Shown here in pieces: positions 44,663 to 54,721 of a DNA stretch of 64,000 nt. The position numbers were made by a program, and so were the translations under genes. Positions within the stretch are counted from its first letter, which is position 1. The number at the start of each line of letters is the position of its first letter. Source of the DNA: Frigidibacter mobilis (GTDB taxonomy: Bacteria; Pseudomonadota; Alphaproteobacteria; Rhodobacterales; Rhodobacteraceae); the NCBI RefSeq assembly GCF_001620265.1, contig NZ_CP012661.1:3826501-3890500 (forward strand), read 5' to 3'. Under the pieces are notes generated by a model, which was given only the letters and a program-made list of their open reading frames with translations, ran no database searches and was not told the origin of the DNA.

Positions 44663-45529
44663 ATGCGCCGCCTTCCCCCGCTGTCCGCCTTGCCGGCTTT
44701 TGAAGCAACCGCGCGACTGGGATCAGTGACAGCCGCCGGCGCGGAGCTGGGGCGAACGCATGGCGCCATCAGCAAGCAGATCGCTCACCTGTCCGAAGAT
44801 CTGGGCGGCGGCTTGTTCGAGAAGGCGGGGAACGGGCTGAAGCTGACATCGCGGGGTGAGCGCCTGAGAAACGCCTCCACCGCACTGCTCGACGATCTGT
44901 CGGCGCTCGCCCAGGTGCTGCGATCTGAGCAGGACGAACGTCAGATTGATATCCTCACCAGCGCGACCTTCGCGACACGGTGGCTGATCCCGCGGCTGCC
45001 GCGTTTCTACATGCGCTGTCCCGACGTGGATCTCCGGTTGAGGATGTCCGGGCCGCAGGCGGTCCCCGACCATGATTTCGATGTTCTGGTCAGCTATGAC
45101 CGGCTTCGCTCGCCGACAACGGACATGGATGGTCAGATCATCGGGGATACGTCCTACGGCATCGTCTGCGCCCCGGGCTACCCCCTCCAGGAGATGGGGC
45201 ACCTGTGGACCGCACCGGTCGCTTTTGTGCAGGTCGGTGCCCCGCAGAGTTGGCAGATGTGGATGAGACTGGCCGACGTCGAGTTTCGCGCGGAGCAGGA
45301 AGTGGAACACGCACACCACCTTCTGGCGCTGGAGGCTGCGGCAGCGGGATTGGGCGTTGCGCTGGCAGAGCGACGCCTGGTCGATCAGGATCTCTCGACA
45401 GGCCGGCTGGTTGCGCCTCTCGGTTTCAGGACCGTGCCGGGCGGGCTTCTGGCTGTGGTAACGCCGAGAGCCTCCAGGCGAAGCACCGTGGCAGTCTTGA
45501 TCGAGTGGCTCCGCGAAGAGGCGCTGTAG
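44663..45529 (+). CDS. LysR-family regulator (GcvA-like)
   Basis: 288 aa, beginning MRRLPPLSALPAFEATARLG, the GcvA-group N-terminus. The helix-turn-helix continues SVTAAGAELGRTHGAISKQI. The effector domain includes TSATFATRWLIPRLPRFYMR, the hallmark of GcvA/AmpR-like regulators. It probably controls the divergent DUF1127-like gene. Confidence 0.92.
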   Translation: MRRLPPLSALPAFEATARLGSVTAAGAELGRTHGAISKQIAHLSEDLGGGLFEKAGNGLKLTSRGERLRNASTALLDDLSALAQVLRSEQDERQIDILTSATFATRWLIPRLPRFYMRCPDVDLRLRMSGPQAVPDHDFDVLVSYDRLRSPTTDMDGQIIGDTSYGIVCAPGYPLQEMGHLWTAPVAFVQVGAPQSWQMWMRLADVEFRAEQEVEHAHHLLALEAAAAGLGVALAERRLVDQDLSTGRLVAPLGFRTVPGGLLAVVTPRASRRSTVAVLIEWLREEAL

Positions 45530-45737
45530 AAACCAACGTCCAGTGAGGGCTTGAGCGACATGCAGCAGCGTTGCGCCCGGGTTGCCGGCGCTCGTGGGCT
45601 CGGACAACGGCACAGTCGGGCCACAGCTGCTGCTCATCGGCGATCTCATGCGCCAGCCTAGCCTCCCCATAGCATTCGTTCTCCGGCGCGTAGCCGTTCC
45701 AGGGCCTGATCGTCTGCAGCGCGGACGGAGCGGACGG

Positions 45738-46208
45738 TCAGTTACGCACAAGAGGGGCGACACTGGACCAGCCATCCTTCGGAACATCCTGTGGGGAAAT
45801 GTCCGATGGTCGCGAATCTAGCCCGCTTGCACCGACAATCTGAAAACCAAGTTTGGTGTGGACGGCGAGAAGCGGCCAACCCCGCGTCTTGTCTGGCAGC
45901 TTCACGATGAATACTTGTGGTGTCGCCCATGCGCAGAAGGGACGACACCAACAACTAATGCTCCACGTGGGTAAGTAACTGAAAATCTGCGAACTCCCTG
46001 CACTGTAGCTTCCCCAGACGACGCCTGCCATCTCGTTCATCATTGTCATTTCGACAATATCGAAGGCTGCCGCAAAGGACTGACCATCAGGGCTGATCAC
46101 GGTTTGGTCGCCGCGCGTCCATGAATGTGGATTGGTGGGCCTTATGCCGTCGAGGTTGAGACCTGCGGGCAAACTGTCAAAAACCATGCACATAAATGGT
46201 CTCTCCAT
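45738..46208 (-). CDS. Hypothetical protein of unknown function
   Basis: 156 aa, no family recognised. Base composition is visibly less GC-rich than the surroundings and the protein has a plausible globular composition with aromatic residues (VVWGSYSAGSSQIFSYLPTW, SCWCRPFCAWATPQVFIV). No signal peptide or repeat. It lies among pseudogenes and an IS remnant, so it may be horizontally acquired or a spurious frame. Confidence 0.5.
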   Translation of the reverse strand: MERPFMCMVFDSLPAGLNLDGIRPTNPHSWTRGDQTVISPDGQSFAAAFDIVEMTMMNEMAGVVWGSYSAGSSQIFSYLPTWSISCWCRPFCAWATPQVFIVKLPDKTRGWPLLAVHTKLGFQIVGASGLDSRPSDISPQDVPKDGWSSVAPLVRN

Positions 46209-46368
46209 TGGCCATCCATACTACATTCCTGACTGGCAGCTAAGGACTCATCGTGACCGTCAGATAGCGGACAAACCGGTCAGTCGCGGCATCTCGGCCA
46301 GAAGGCCAAGAACCGCTCCCCCGGCTCCACGCGGTTCGGCAGCTGGGGGACGAGGCGGCGCATCGAGG

Positions 46369-46854
46369 CTATACATCGAGACATCCCCTGACTTCCTCCG
46401 CCAGCCAGCGCAGCGCCGGATCTGCGCGGCGGCGCGTGTGACTGATCGCTGAAAAGGGGATCGTTGGCAGCTCGAGCGGGGGAGCGGTTATTTCCAGGAA
46501 CGACACGTTGGTCAGGCAACGCCGTGCGACGGTCAGGATCAGGTCGGAGCCTTGGATGACCTGCGGTGCTACGCCCCAGTGCGGCAGGATTAACGCGATA
46601 TGCCGCGCCATGCGGTAGCGGCGCAGGGACAGGTCCAGCTCCGTCGGAGTTTTCCCATGAACTGCCACCAGAACGTGCGGGGCCGCCCAATAGCGATCTG
46701 CCGTCAGGCCGGTATAGGGCTGTGGCTGGCCCGAAGGGTCCAGCAGGCAGGCATAGGCATCCCTGAACAGGACCTGCGCCTCGATCTGAGGTGGGAGGTC
46801 GGCGAAGACCCCAAGCGCCATGTCAATCTCGACCTCAACCACCGCGGCGATCAT
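46369..46854 (-). pseudogene. LysR-family regulator, C-terminal fragment
   Basis: 161 aa corresponding to the effector domain of a NodD/LeuO-group LysR: DMALGVFADLPPQIEAQVLF, then LTADRYWAAPHVLVAVHGKT, then RHIALILPHWGVAPQVI and GSDLILTVARR. The DNA-binding half is missing; upstream sequence passes into the IS481 remnant within about 80 bp, which explains the truncation. Confidence 0.75.
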
Positions 46855-46991
46855 GCCCTGCCGACGTTTCTGTGGCAGCGGAAGATCACCGCAAGAGAAG
46901 GACCGCCAGCCAAGGCCGGGCGCGGGCCGGCTAGCTGTTTGATCCCACGGTTTGATGGTGCGATCCTTTTTCAGGAATGGAAGGAAGCACT

Positions 46992-47383
46992 ATGGGACAA
47001 GTTCGTCACGGGAGCGCCACGACCACGTTCGCCGTCAGAGCTGCAATACAGCGATCGCAAGCTTCGCTCGCGCAACTGAGCCGGGAATTAGGGATCAACC
47101 CGAAGACGGTGGCGAAGGGGCGCAAGCGCGCGAGGGTCGAGGACATGAAGACCGGGCCAGCGGAACCGCGGTCCACGGCTCTGACAGAGCACGAGGAAGC
47201 GGCAGTTGTGGCGTTCCGGCGCCACACGCTGCTGCCGCTGGATGACTGCCTCTATGCCCTGCAGCCGTCGCTCCCTCACCTGACGCGGTCAGCCCTTCAC
47301 CGGTGCCTGCAACGACATGGCATCTCGCGCCTGCCGGATGTCGAAGGGGACAAACCTGCACGGCAGAAGTTCAAGCGCTACGC
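46992..47383 (+). pseudogene. IS481 transposase, N-terminal fragment
   Basis: Starts MGQVRHGSATTTFAVRAAIQ at ATG 46992. SRELGINPKTVAKGRKRA is the helix-turn-helix, and LLPLDDCLYALQPSLPHLTR and QRHGISRLPDVEGDKP are conserved in the family. Similarity ends at RQKFKRY; the frame stays open to 47591 but reads antisense through the preA-like gene and is not transposase. The DDE catalytic domain is absent. Confidence 0.8.
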
Positions 47384-47398
47384 TTCTGAATTCACTAG
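47376..47398. repeat. 23-bp dispersed repeat, copy 2
   Basis: CGCTACGCTTCTGAATTC followed by ACTAG, matching 34076-34098 at 22 of 23 positions. Its first six bases are the end of the recognisable IS481 transposase sequence, so it marks the breakpoint. Confidence 0.6.
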
Positions 47399-47510
47399 GG
47401 CACGGTTTAAGCGCCTCTCTGTCGGTGTCTTTGACAAGGCTTCACGAATGGAGTCCTGCTGTAGACGGCAGCAGACTTCGGCCATTCTATGCGGGTTGCG
47501 CGTAACCCCC

Positions 47511-48583
47511 GTTATAAGCTTCGCTTTTCCTGCGAATCCGCGAATGTTCGACGATTCTTTCTCGGGCGACACCCCGAAATTCTTCGATTGATGAATATCC
47601 CTTGCGCTCTAGGTATTCGCCAAGGTCGCTTGTAAGCTCTTGAATGAGGTTGACCCCGACACCGCCGCTGCCCTTTTCCTCCATCGCCGCCGTGCAAACC
47701 TGCAGGTTTCCGGCGCCGTGGGCGATGAAATTGAAGGCCTCTCGGAAGCCTTTGATCCCGCCGATGCCGGAAATCGATTTGTCCGGGAACGCGCGCGAAA
47801 CATCCGACACGCGCTGCAGGGCCTGGTGCAGGATGGCCAACCCACCCAAGCCCCCCGACGTGACCAGCCCGTCCACCTCGACCTCGAACTTCAAGGTCTC
47901 CGGGTCCATCAGCGGAAGAGACGGAAAGGTGTTGCAAAGCGATATCGACGATGCGCCTGCCGCATAGGCCGCTCGGGCCCCGTCGACGAGGCTGGACGCC
48001 GATGGGGTGAGCTTGACCCAGATCGGCACGCTGACCACTTCGGTGACAGCTTGCAGGATCGATCTGATGATGTCTTCGTCATTAGCGATGTGCGCCCCCA
48101 TGTCCTTGCGATCCATGTGGGGGCAGGACATGTTCAACTCGATGGCATCACATCCAGCATTCACGACAGCCCGCGCAAGCCTGCGCCAATTCTCCATCTC
48201 TTCCTCATTGCCGGCACCGGCCATGATCGAGGCAATGAGCATGCGATCCGGGTAGGTGGTCTTGATCTCTTCCAGATCAGGAAGCCACTGATCGAGAGGC
48301 TGGTCCGAGATGAGTTCCCAGTTCCAGGAAGAGTGAGACACGGTGTCAGGTCGCTTGTAGCGCGAGACATAGGGCTTCGTTTCACTGGTACGTTGATAGA
48401 TCGTTTTGGGACCGGCTACGTTTTCGACCGGGTGCAAGCCGATTGTCTTGGTCACGACACCGCCCAGCCAGCCTCGAAGGCCTTCAGAATCTTCGCCTTG
48501 CTTTCCGTCGGCGGTGCGGATGCCAAGACGAAAGGATTCACGAACTCAAGACCAGTGAAGTTGGTGGCAAGCTGATATGTCAC
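47511..48583 (-). pseudogene. preA: Dihydropyrimidine/dihydroorotate dehydrogenase family (PreA-like), one frameshift
   Basis: From GTG 48583 (GGAGGG site upstream) the frame reads FTGLEFVNPFVLASAPPTES and KILKAFEAGWA, then needs one extra base near 48463 to continue as VVTKTIGLHPVENVAGPKTI and so on to 47511. FMN/substrate motifs include ELNMSCPHMDRKDMG and SGIGGIKGFREAFNFIAHGA. Repaired length is ~357 aa. The C-terminal ferredoxin cysteines of full-length PreA are absent, so it could be another DHOD-family member. No preT or dihydropyrimidinase is nearby. Its 3' end lies next to the IS481 breakpoint. Confidence 0.75.
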
Positions 48584-49180
48584 GGCACCCTCCAAGTTTC
48601 TGACAGACAGCACCGCCAATTTTTATCAAACAGTCAATAATTTTTTCGACACCCGCGACATGCGCATGTGCGACAGGGCGTCCCGTGGCCCGTGCCGATC
48701 AAAACATGGGCAGAGCGCGCTTGTCAGCCTCTGTCGAAAGCGGTGGTTGCGATGTTCTGAACCGTGAGGCCTTCGCAGACACCGCTGTCTCGAGCGTCCG
48801 CTTCTGCGAACACGTTTGCGCCACACTGAAGCGGTCAAAGCGCTTGCCGCTCGCAGAGCCTCACGCCGACTTATCCAAGAATGGAATAAACCACTCCTTC
48901 GGAAGATAATGTGGCGCCCTCGATCCCTGAGGGCTCGATGCTGACGCATCCGCGGCCTTGACCGCCAAACCCGCGATGAACGCCTATTTCTTGCGGACTG
49001 GACCAGATACGTGGAGCTATGACGATGCCTCCGCAACCTTCACTGCGACAATTGGCGGACCGGTGGACCATGTCGTGCTCGACCCGGCGTGGATTGCGCG
49101 TCTAGCCCGGTTTTCATCGCCTCCAACTTGACCTATCTTGCCGTAACTTAGAACCAGGGACCAACAGGCGGGTAACAGCA
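48584..49180. other. Intergenic region upstream of the mrp operon
   Basis: About 600 bp without a supportable gene. A short plus frame (MNAYFLRTGPDTWSYDDASA, from 48976) is protein-like but has no recognisable family or clear ribosome-binding site; it could be a gene remnant. The mrp promoter should lie in the last ~100 bp; no convincing -35/-10 pair was found. Confidence 0.5.
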
Positions 49181-52051
49181 ATGTCGCGCGAGGGCGTGTT
49201 TCTTCTTGTCATGTCCGCGCTGCCGTTTCTCGGTGCGCTGATCCCCGGGCTGATGATCCGTGCAGGGCGGACGGCCTGCGCCGCCTTCGCGGCGGTGCCG
49301 ACGGCGCTTGCACTGACAATGCTGCTGATTCTGGCACCTTCGGTCATGCAGGGAGAGGTGATCCGGGTCGAGCTTGACTGGCTTCCGCAGCTGGGACTTT
49401 CGGTGTCGTTCTTTCTCGACGGCCTGGGGCTTCTCTTCGCCGGCATGATCCTCGGCGTTGGGCTCCTGGTGACGCTCTACGCGCGGTTCTACCTGTCGAG
49501 CAACGACCCGATGGGTCAGTTCTACACCTACCTGTTGCTGTTCCAAGGCGCGATGCTGGGCATCGTGCTGTCCGACAACATCCTGCTTCTGCTGATTTTC
49601 TGGGAGCTGACCTCGCTGTCGTCCTTCCTACTGATCGGCTACTGGAAGCACCTGCCTGAGGGCCGTCAGGGCGCACGCATGGCGCTGGCGGTCACCGGCG
49701 GAGGCGGATTGGCGATGATCGGGGGTATGCTCATCCTCGGCAATATCGCAGGCAGCTACAACCTGACCGATATCCTGAGTCAGGGTGATGCGATCCGGGC
49801 GTCCGAGTGGTACCTTCCCGCTCTGATCCTGATCCTGCTTGGCGCGTTCACCAAGTCGGCGCAGTTCCCGTTCCACTTCTGGCTTCCCCATGCGATGGCG
49901 GCGCCGACTCCGGTCTCGGCCTACCTGCATTCGGCGACGATGGTGAAGGCGGGCGTGTTCTTGCTGGCGAGGATGTGGCCGGTCCTGGCAGGCACCGAGG
50001 CCTGGTTCTACCTCGTGGCGACCACCGGACTGATCACGATGGTGCTTGGCGCGCTGATCGCGCTGTTCAAGAATGATCTTAAGGCGCTGCTGGCCTATTC
50101 GACGGTCAGTCACCTAGGGCTGCTGACAATGCTCCTGGGGTTCGGAACCAAGCTTGCGGCTATCGTCGCGGTGTTCCACATCATCAACCACCTAACCTTC
50201 AAGGCCGCGCTCTTCATGACCGCCGGCATCGTCGATCATGGGGTGCACAGCCGTGACATCAAGCGGCTGGGCGGGCTCAGGCATCTGATGCCTATCACCT
50301 TCGTCATCGGAACCGTCGCGGCGCTATCGATGGCCGGCATTCCGCTATTCAACGGCTTTCTGTCCAAGGAGATGATGCTCGAAGAGGCAAGTCATACCGG
50401 CTGGGCGGGCAGTGCCTGGGTGGTGCCAGCACTGGCAACCCTCGGCGCGGCGCTGTCGGTGGCCTATTCTTTCCGCTTCATCTTGCATGTCTTCTTCGGC
50501 CCGGTCCGCGACGACTACCCGGCGGAGCCGCACGACCCATCTTTCGGCCTCTGGGCCGCGCCGGCCCTGCTTGTGGTCGGGGTCGTCGTGATCGGTCTCG
50601 TTCCGGCACTGGTCGTGGGTCCGCTGGTCGCCGTTGCGGGGGGCGCAGTGATCGGCGGCGGCGAGCTTCCATACTATTCGCTGAGAATCTGGCACGGGTT
50701 CACGCCGGCGCTCTTCATGTCGGCTGCCGCGGTCCTCGGCGGTCTCGCCTTGCTGTGGCGACACGCACCGCTTGACAGGGCCTGGATCGCGGCACCGCGC
50801 CCGGAGGCCAAGGTGATATTCGACCGGCTGATCGCAGCCGCCGTCTCGCTTGCACGCCGGATCACGGACGGGACCCATGACGGTGCCATGAGCCGCTATC
50901 TGGCGATCTTCGTGGTGGCTACGGTCGCGCTCGGTGCGGTCGCCTGGAGCGGCGGCGGCACCCCCCCGCCGACCCGCGGGCTGCAGCCGGTCCCGCTGGT
51001 AGTCGCTATGGGCTGGGCGCTGCTGCTGCTGGGCGCGGTCTCGGTCGTGGTGACGCATCGGTCACGGTTTCTGGCGCTGGTGCTGATCTCGATCATCGGC
51101 CTGATGATCTCGGCCGGATTCGTCTACCTCTCGGCACCTGACCTGGCCCTGACGCAGATCTCGGTCGAGACCGTGACGATCATCCTGCTGCTGCTGGCGC
51201 TGCATTTCCTGCCCAAGAATACCCCGATCGAAAGCAGTTGGTTGCGCCGGGTCCGCGACGGCGTGATAGCCCTCGCCGCGGGCGGCGGCGTCGGCGCGCT
51301 GGCCTATGCCTTCATGCTCAGGGATGTCGACACGATCTCGGGCTACCATCTAGCCAATTCCTACGAGGGCGGCGGCGGAACCAATGTCGTCAACGTCATC
51401 CTCGTCGATTTCCGCGGCTACGACACCTATGGCGAGATCATCGTCCTGGCGATCGCCGGCCTTGTCATCTATGCTGGGATCGAGGCCCTGCTTAGCGGTC
51501 ACGCGGCGGCCCGGATCCGGAACACCGACTATGCGCAGGACCGATCCCGGGACCGTCACCCGCTGATGATGGTCGTCGCCACCCGCGTGATGATGCCGAT
51601 CGCGATCATGGTCGGGGTCTACATCTTCCTGCGCGGCCACAACCAGCCCGGCGGCGGTTTCGTGGCCGGGCTGGTGGTCTCGATCGCCCTGCTGATGCAA
51701 TACATGGCCTCGGGGTTCGCCTGGACGCAATCGCGCCAGAGGATCGCGTACCACACCATGATAGGCTGGGGCGTCGTCATCGCGGGGCTGACCGGCGCAG
51801 GGGCCTGGCTTGCGGGAAGGCCCTTCTTGACCAGCGCCTATGGCTATGTCCACCTGCCGCCGATCGAGGAGTTCGAGCTGGCAACCGCGATGGCATTCGA
51901 CCTTGGCGTGTTTCTTGCCGTGCTGGGGGCCGTCATGCTGATGCTCTACAGCCTGTCGCGAATCGCGCGCCACTCTGGCGAAACCCCGAATGCCAAACCT
52001 ATGGACTTTGATCCGACCGAACGTAAGACAGACCCGAAGGAGGGCGTGTGA
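49181..52051 (+). CDS. mrpA: Mrp cation/proton antiporter subunit A-B fusion
   Basis: 956 aa. The N-terminal ~500 residues are the proton-pumping NuoL-like domain (FWELTSLSSFLLIGYWKHLP; HSATMVKAGVFLLARMWPVL; AYSTVSHLGLLTMLLGFGTK). The C-terminal ~150 residues form the MrpB domain (RGHNQPGGGFVAGLVVSIAL), as in the fused PhaAB of rhizobia. The complex exports Na+ or K+ in exchange for protons. It begins an operon of six genes with overlaps of a few bases. Confidence 0.95.
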   Translation: MSREGVFLLVMSALPFLGALIPGLMIRAGRTACAAFAAVPTALALTMLLILAPSVMQGEVIRVELDWLPQLGLSVSFFLDGLGLLFAGMILGVGLLVTLYARFYLSSNDPMGQFYTYLLLFQGAMLGIVLSDNILLLLIFWELTSLSSFLLIGYWKHLPEGRQGARMALAVTGGGGLAMIGGMLILGNIAGSYNLTDILSQGDAIRASEWYLPALILILLGAFTKSAQFPFHFWLPHAMAAPTPVSAYLHSATMVKAGVFLLARMWPVLAGTEAWFYLVATTGLITMVLGALIALFKNDLKALLAYSTVSHLGLLTMLLGFGTKLAAIVAVFHIINHLTFKAALFMTAGIVDHGVHSRDIKRLGGLRHLMPITFVIGTVAALSMAGIPLFNGFLSKEMMLEEASHTGWAGSAWVVPALATLGAALSVAYSFRFILHVFFGPVRDDYPAEPHDPSFGLWAAPALLVVGVVVIGLVPALVVGPLVAVAGGAVIGGGELPYYSLRIWHGFTPALFMSAAAVLGGLALLWRHAPLDRAWIAAPRPEAKVIFDRLIAAAVSLARRITDGTHDGAMSRYLAIFVVATVALGAVAWSGGGTPPPTRGLQPVPLVVAMGWALLLLGAVSVVVTHRSRFLALVLISIIGLMISAGFVYLSAPDLALTQISVETVTIILLLLALHFLPKNTPIESSWLRRVRDGVIALAAGGGVGALAYAFMLRDVDTISGYHLANSYEGGGGTNVVNVILVDFRGYDTYGEIIVLAIAGLVIYAGIEALLSGHAAARIRNTDYAQDRSRDRHPLMMVVATRVMMPIAIMVGVYIFLRGHNQPGGGFVAGLVVSIALLMQYMASGFAWTQSRQRIAYHTMIGWGVVIAGLTGAGAWLAGRPFLTSAYGYVHLPPIEEFELATAMAFDLGVFLAVLGAVMLMLYSLSRIARHSGETPNAKPMDFDPTERKTDPKEGV

Positions 52052-52052
52052 G

Positions 52053-52415
52053 ATGGAGATCGTGGTCGCAAGCTCGGTGGCGGTGCTGACGGCAGGGGGC
52101 GTCTACCTGATCCTGCGTCTGCGCACCTTCCCCGTTATCCTGGGACTTGCCCTCCTGTCATACGCAGTGAACATCTTCCTGTTCGCATCGGGACGGTTGG
52201 CAACCGGCCTGCCACCTGTCCTGTTGAGGTACGGTGACGCCAGCTACACCGATCCCCTGCCGCAGGCGCTGGTCCTGACCGCAATCGTCATCTCGTTCGG
52301 GATGACGGCAGTGCTGGTCATTGTCGCGCTTGGCGCATTCCTGGAATCCGGCACCGACCGGATCGACATCGCCCCGCCCAAGGGCGATGCCGATCCCCGG
52401 GAGAGCCACAGATGA
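52053..52415 (+). CDS. mrpC: Mrp antiporter subunit C (NuoK-like)
   Basis: 120 aa with three membrane helices. ATG 52053 starts MEIVVASSVAVLTAGGVYLI; GLALLSYAVNIFLFASGRL and DPLPQALVLTAIVISFGMTA are diagnostic for MrpC/NuoK. It begins 1 nt after mrpA and overlaps mrpD by 4 nt. Confidence 0.95.
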   Translation: MEIVVASSVAVLTAGGVYLILRLRTFPVILGLALLSYAVNIFLFASGRLATGLPPVLLRYGDASYTDPLPQALVLTAIVISFGMTAVLVIVALGAFLESGTDRIDIAPPKGDADPRESHR

Positions 52416-53959
52416 ACCACTGGATTATCGCGCCAGTGATCCTGCCGGCGCTGCTGGCGCCGCTGATCGCCTTCATAATGCGCCACGATCTGACGCTCGC
52501 ACGCACTACGTCGCTGGCAGGGGCAGTGGGAATCGTCGCCATAGCGGTCGGGCTCACAGTGGCCTCGGCCGACGGCGAAACACAGGTCTACTACCTTGGC
52601 AACTGGCCGGCGCCCTTCGGCATCGTTCTGGTGCTCGACCGGCTCTCGGCTCTGATGGTGGTGCTGACGAGCGTTCTCGCCTTGATAGTGCTAGTTCACG
52701 CCGTCGTCACCGGCTGGGACGCCCGCGGTCGTCATTTCCATGCCCTGTTCCAGTTCCAGATCATGGGCATCTGCGGTGCGTTCCTGACCGGAGACATCTT
52801 CAACCTTTTCGTTTTCTTCGAGGTGCTCTTGATCGCCTCCTACGGCCTGATGATCCACGGCGGCGGGCGCGAACGCATGCAGGCGGGCGTGCAATACATC
52901 GTCATGAACCTTGCCGGATCCACCCTGTTCCTGTTCGCACTGGGCGTCCTCTACGCCAGCACCGGAACGCTGAACATCGCCGATCTCGCGCTCAGGCTGC
53001 GCGAGATCCCGATCGAGGACGCCTCGCTGGTCCGGGTCGCAGCGATGCTGCTGATGATCGTCTTCGCGCTCAAGGCGGCGCTGTTCCCGCTGCAGTTCTG
53101 GCTGCCGGGCACCTATGCCAACGCGCCCGCGCCGGTGGCCGCTTTGTTCGCCATCATGACCAAGGTCGGGGCCTATGCGATCATCCGGGTGCACACCCTG
53201 GCCTTCGGGCCGGATATCGCGGCGACAGGACCGCTTGCCGCGACATGGCTGTTCCCGGGCGCCATCGTCACCATCGTGATCGGGGCATTTGGAGTTCTGG
53301 GCGCGCGCGCGCTGCTGCCACTTATCGCCTTCTCGGTCCTGGGGTCGATGGGAACCTTGATGGTCGCCGTTGCAAGCTTCACCCCCGAGGCGACCCTGGC
53401 CGCCCTGTATTACCTTGTCCATTCGACCTTCGCAGGCGCCGCGCTGTTCCTCGTTGCCGACCTGCTGCTGTCGCGCCGCAAGGACCAGACGCTGATCCCG
53501 CTGCCGGCCACCGTGCAGAACGGGCTCTTCGCCGGGCTCTTCTTCGCTGCTGCAATCGGTATGGCGGGCATGCCCCCGCTCAGCGGCTTCCTTGGAAAAT
53601 TGCTGATCCTCGACGCGCTGCGCGATCCCGGCCAGATGCCCTGGGCCTGGGGTGCGGTGCTTGGCGGCTCGCTGGTCACAATCGTCGGCTTTGCCCGCGC
53701 CGGCAGCGCGCTGTTCTGGAAATCGACCAGCATCCCGGTCGCGGACCCGACAGGATCTGATCGCGGGCCAGCCACGCCCGTTCGGGCCGCTTCGGCGCTC
53801 GAAATCGCGCCGACCCTGACCGCGCTGGCTGTGCTCGCAGGGCTGTCGGTCTTCGCCGGGCCGGTGGCTTCATATCTCACTCAGGCGTCCGAGCAGGTTT
53901 TTGACCGCGACGGCTATATCGGGGCCGTGCTTGGAACCGCGGCGGAGGACCAGCCATGA
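52412..53959 (+). CDS. mrpD: Mrp antiporter subunit D (NuoM/N-like)
   Basis: 515 aa with about 14 membrane helices. The antiporter-domain motifs include FNLFVFFEVLLIASYGLMIH, ALKAALFPLQFWLPGTYANA and GMAGMPPLSGFLGKLLILDA. It is the second proton-translocating subunit. It overlaps mrpE by 4 nt. Confidence 0.95.
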   Translation: MNHWIIAPVILPALLAPLIAFIMRHDLTLARTTSLAGAVGIVAIAVGLTVASADGETQVYYLGNWPAPFGIVLVLDRLSALMVVLTSVLALIVLVHAVVTGWDARGRHFHALFQFQIMGICGAFLTGDIFNLFVFFEVLLIASYGLMIHGGGRERMQAGVQYIVMNLAGSTLFLFALGVLYASTGTLNIADLALRLREIPIEDASLVRVAAMLLMIVFALKAALFPLQFWLPGTYANAPAPVAALFAIMTKVGAYAIIRVHTLAFGPDIAATGPLAATWLFPGAIVTIVIGAFGVLGARALLPLIAFSVLGSMGTLMVAVASFTPEATLAALYYLVHSTFAGAALFLVADLLLSRRKDQTLIPLPATVQNGLFAGLFFAAAIGMAGMPPLSGFLGKLLILDALRDPGQMPWAWGAVLGGSLVTIVGFARAGSALFWKSTSIPVADPTGSDRGPATPVRAASALEIAPTLTALAVLAGLSVFAGPVASYLTQASEQVFDRDGYIGAVLGTAAEDQP

Positions 53960-54447
53960 TCGCACGTCTTGTTCCCCACCCGATCCTCAGCGCCACCCTG
54001 ACCCTGGTCTGGCTCGGCCTCGTCAACAAGGTCACGCTGGGCAACCTTCTGCTCGGCGGCGTGCTTGGACTTGCCATTCCGATGCTGACGGCAGCCTACT
54101 GGCCAAACCGGCCCAAGCTGCGCAACCCCCTGGTCGCCGCTAGGTATATCGGGATAGTCCTGTGGGATATCGTCATCGCTAACGTCCAGGTCGCTATGAT
54201 CATCCTGTTCAAGAGACGGGATGAGATCCACTCGCAATGGATCGTCATCCCGCTTGATCTGACATCGCCCGAGGCTATCACCTGGCTCGCTGGCACGATC
54301 ACCCTGACACCCGGGACCGTTTCCGCGACACTGTCGGCCGATGCGAGCAGTATCCTGGTGCACTGCCTGCATACCGATGATCCGGGCGACGTGCGGGATA
54401 CGATCAAGGCCCGCTACGAAGCCCCGCTGAAGGAGATATTCCCATGA
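53956..54447 (+). CDS. mrpE: Mrp antiporter subunit E
   Basis: 163 aa. Two hydrophobic N-terminal segments are followed by a soluble domain with ITLTPGTVSATLSADASSIL, the MrpE signature. It helps assemble the complex. It overlaps mrpF by 4 nt. Confidence 0.94.
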   Translation: MIARLVPHPILSATLTLVWLGLVNKVTLGNLLLGGVLGLAIPMLTAAYWPNRPKLRNPLVAARYIGIVLWDIVIANVQVAMIILFKRRDEIHSQWIVIPLDLTSPEAITWLAGTITLTPGTVSATLSADASSILVHCLHTDDPGDVRDTIKARYEAPLKEIFP

Positions 54448-54713
54448 TCGCCGCTGCCCTCTGGTTCGCCTTCGCCTGCTTCGGGCTTGGCCTGCTGATG
54501 AACGCCTGGCGGATGGTGGCGGGCCCCAATGCTGCCGACCGGATCCTCGCGCTCGACACCATGGTGATCAACGTCATCGCGCTGTTCATGGTCTACGGCA
54601 TCCTCCGCAGCACCACGATCTACTATGAGGCTGCAATGCTGGTCGCCATGGTTGGCTTCGTCTCGACGGTCGCCTACTGCCGCTTCGTGCTGCGCGGCGA
54701 CATCATCGAATAG
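54444..54713 (+). CDS. mrpF: Mrp antiporter subunit F
   Basis: 89 aa with three membrane helices. WRMVAGPNAADRILALDTMV is the conserved MrpF segment. It lies 8 nt before mrpG. Confidence 0.94.
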   Translation: MIAAALWFAFACFGLGLLMNAWRMVAGPNAADRILALDTMVINVIALFMVYGILRSTTIYYEAAMLVAMVGFVSTVAYCRFVLRGDIIE

Positions 54714-54721
54714 GTACCGTA

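Larger units (their letters stand above)
46936..47398 (+). mobile_element. IS481-family insertion sequence remnant (5' part)
   Basis: The left end is probably at the TGTTTGATCCCACGG near 46936, followed by the typical leader and the transposase start at 46992. The recognisable element stops at 47381, and only ~130 of ~310 transposase codons remain. The right end and catalytic region are gone. It interrupts the LysR fragment on the left and abuts the preA-like gene on the right. Confidence 0.75.

Noticed and set aside
47376..47398. Cloning-vector contamination because of the GAATTCACTAG string
   Set aside because: Similarity to polylinker sequence is limited to 11 bases and the flanks are genomic; the shared 23-mer at 34076 has GCTAG instead.
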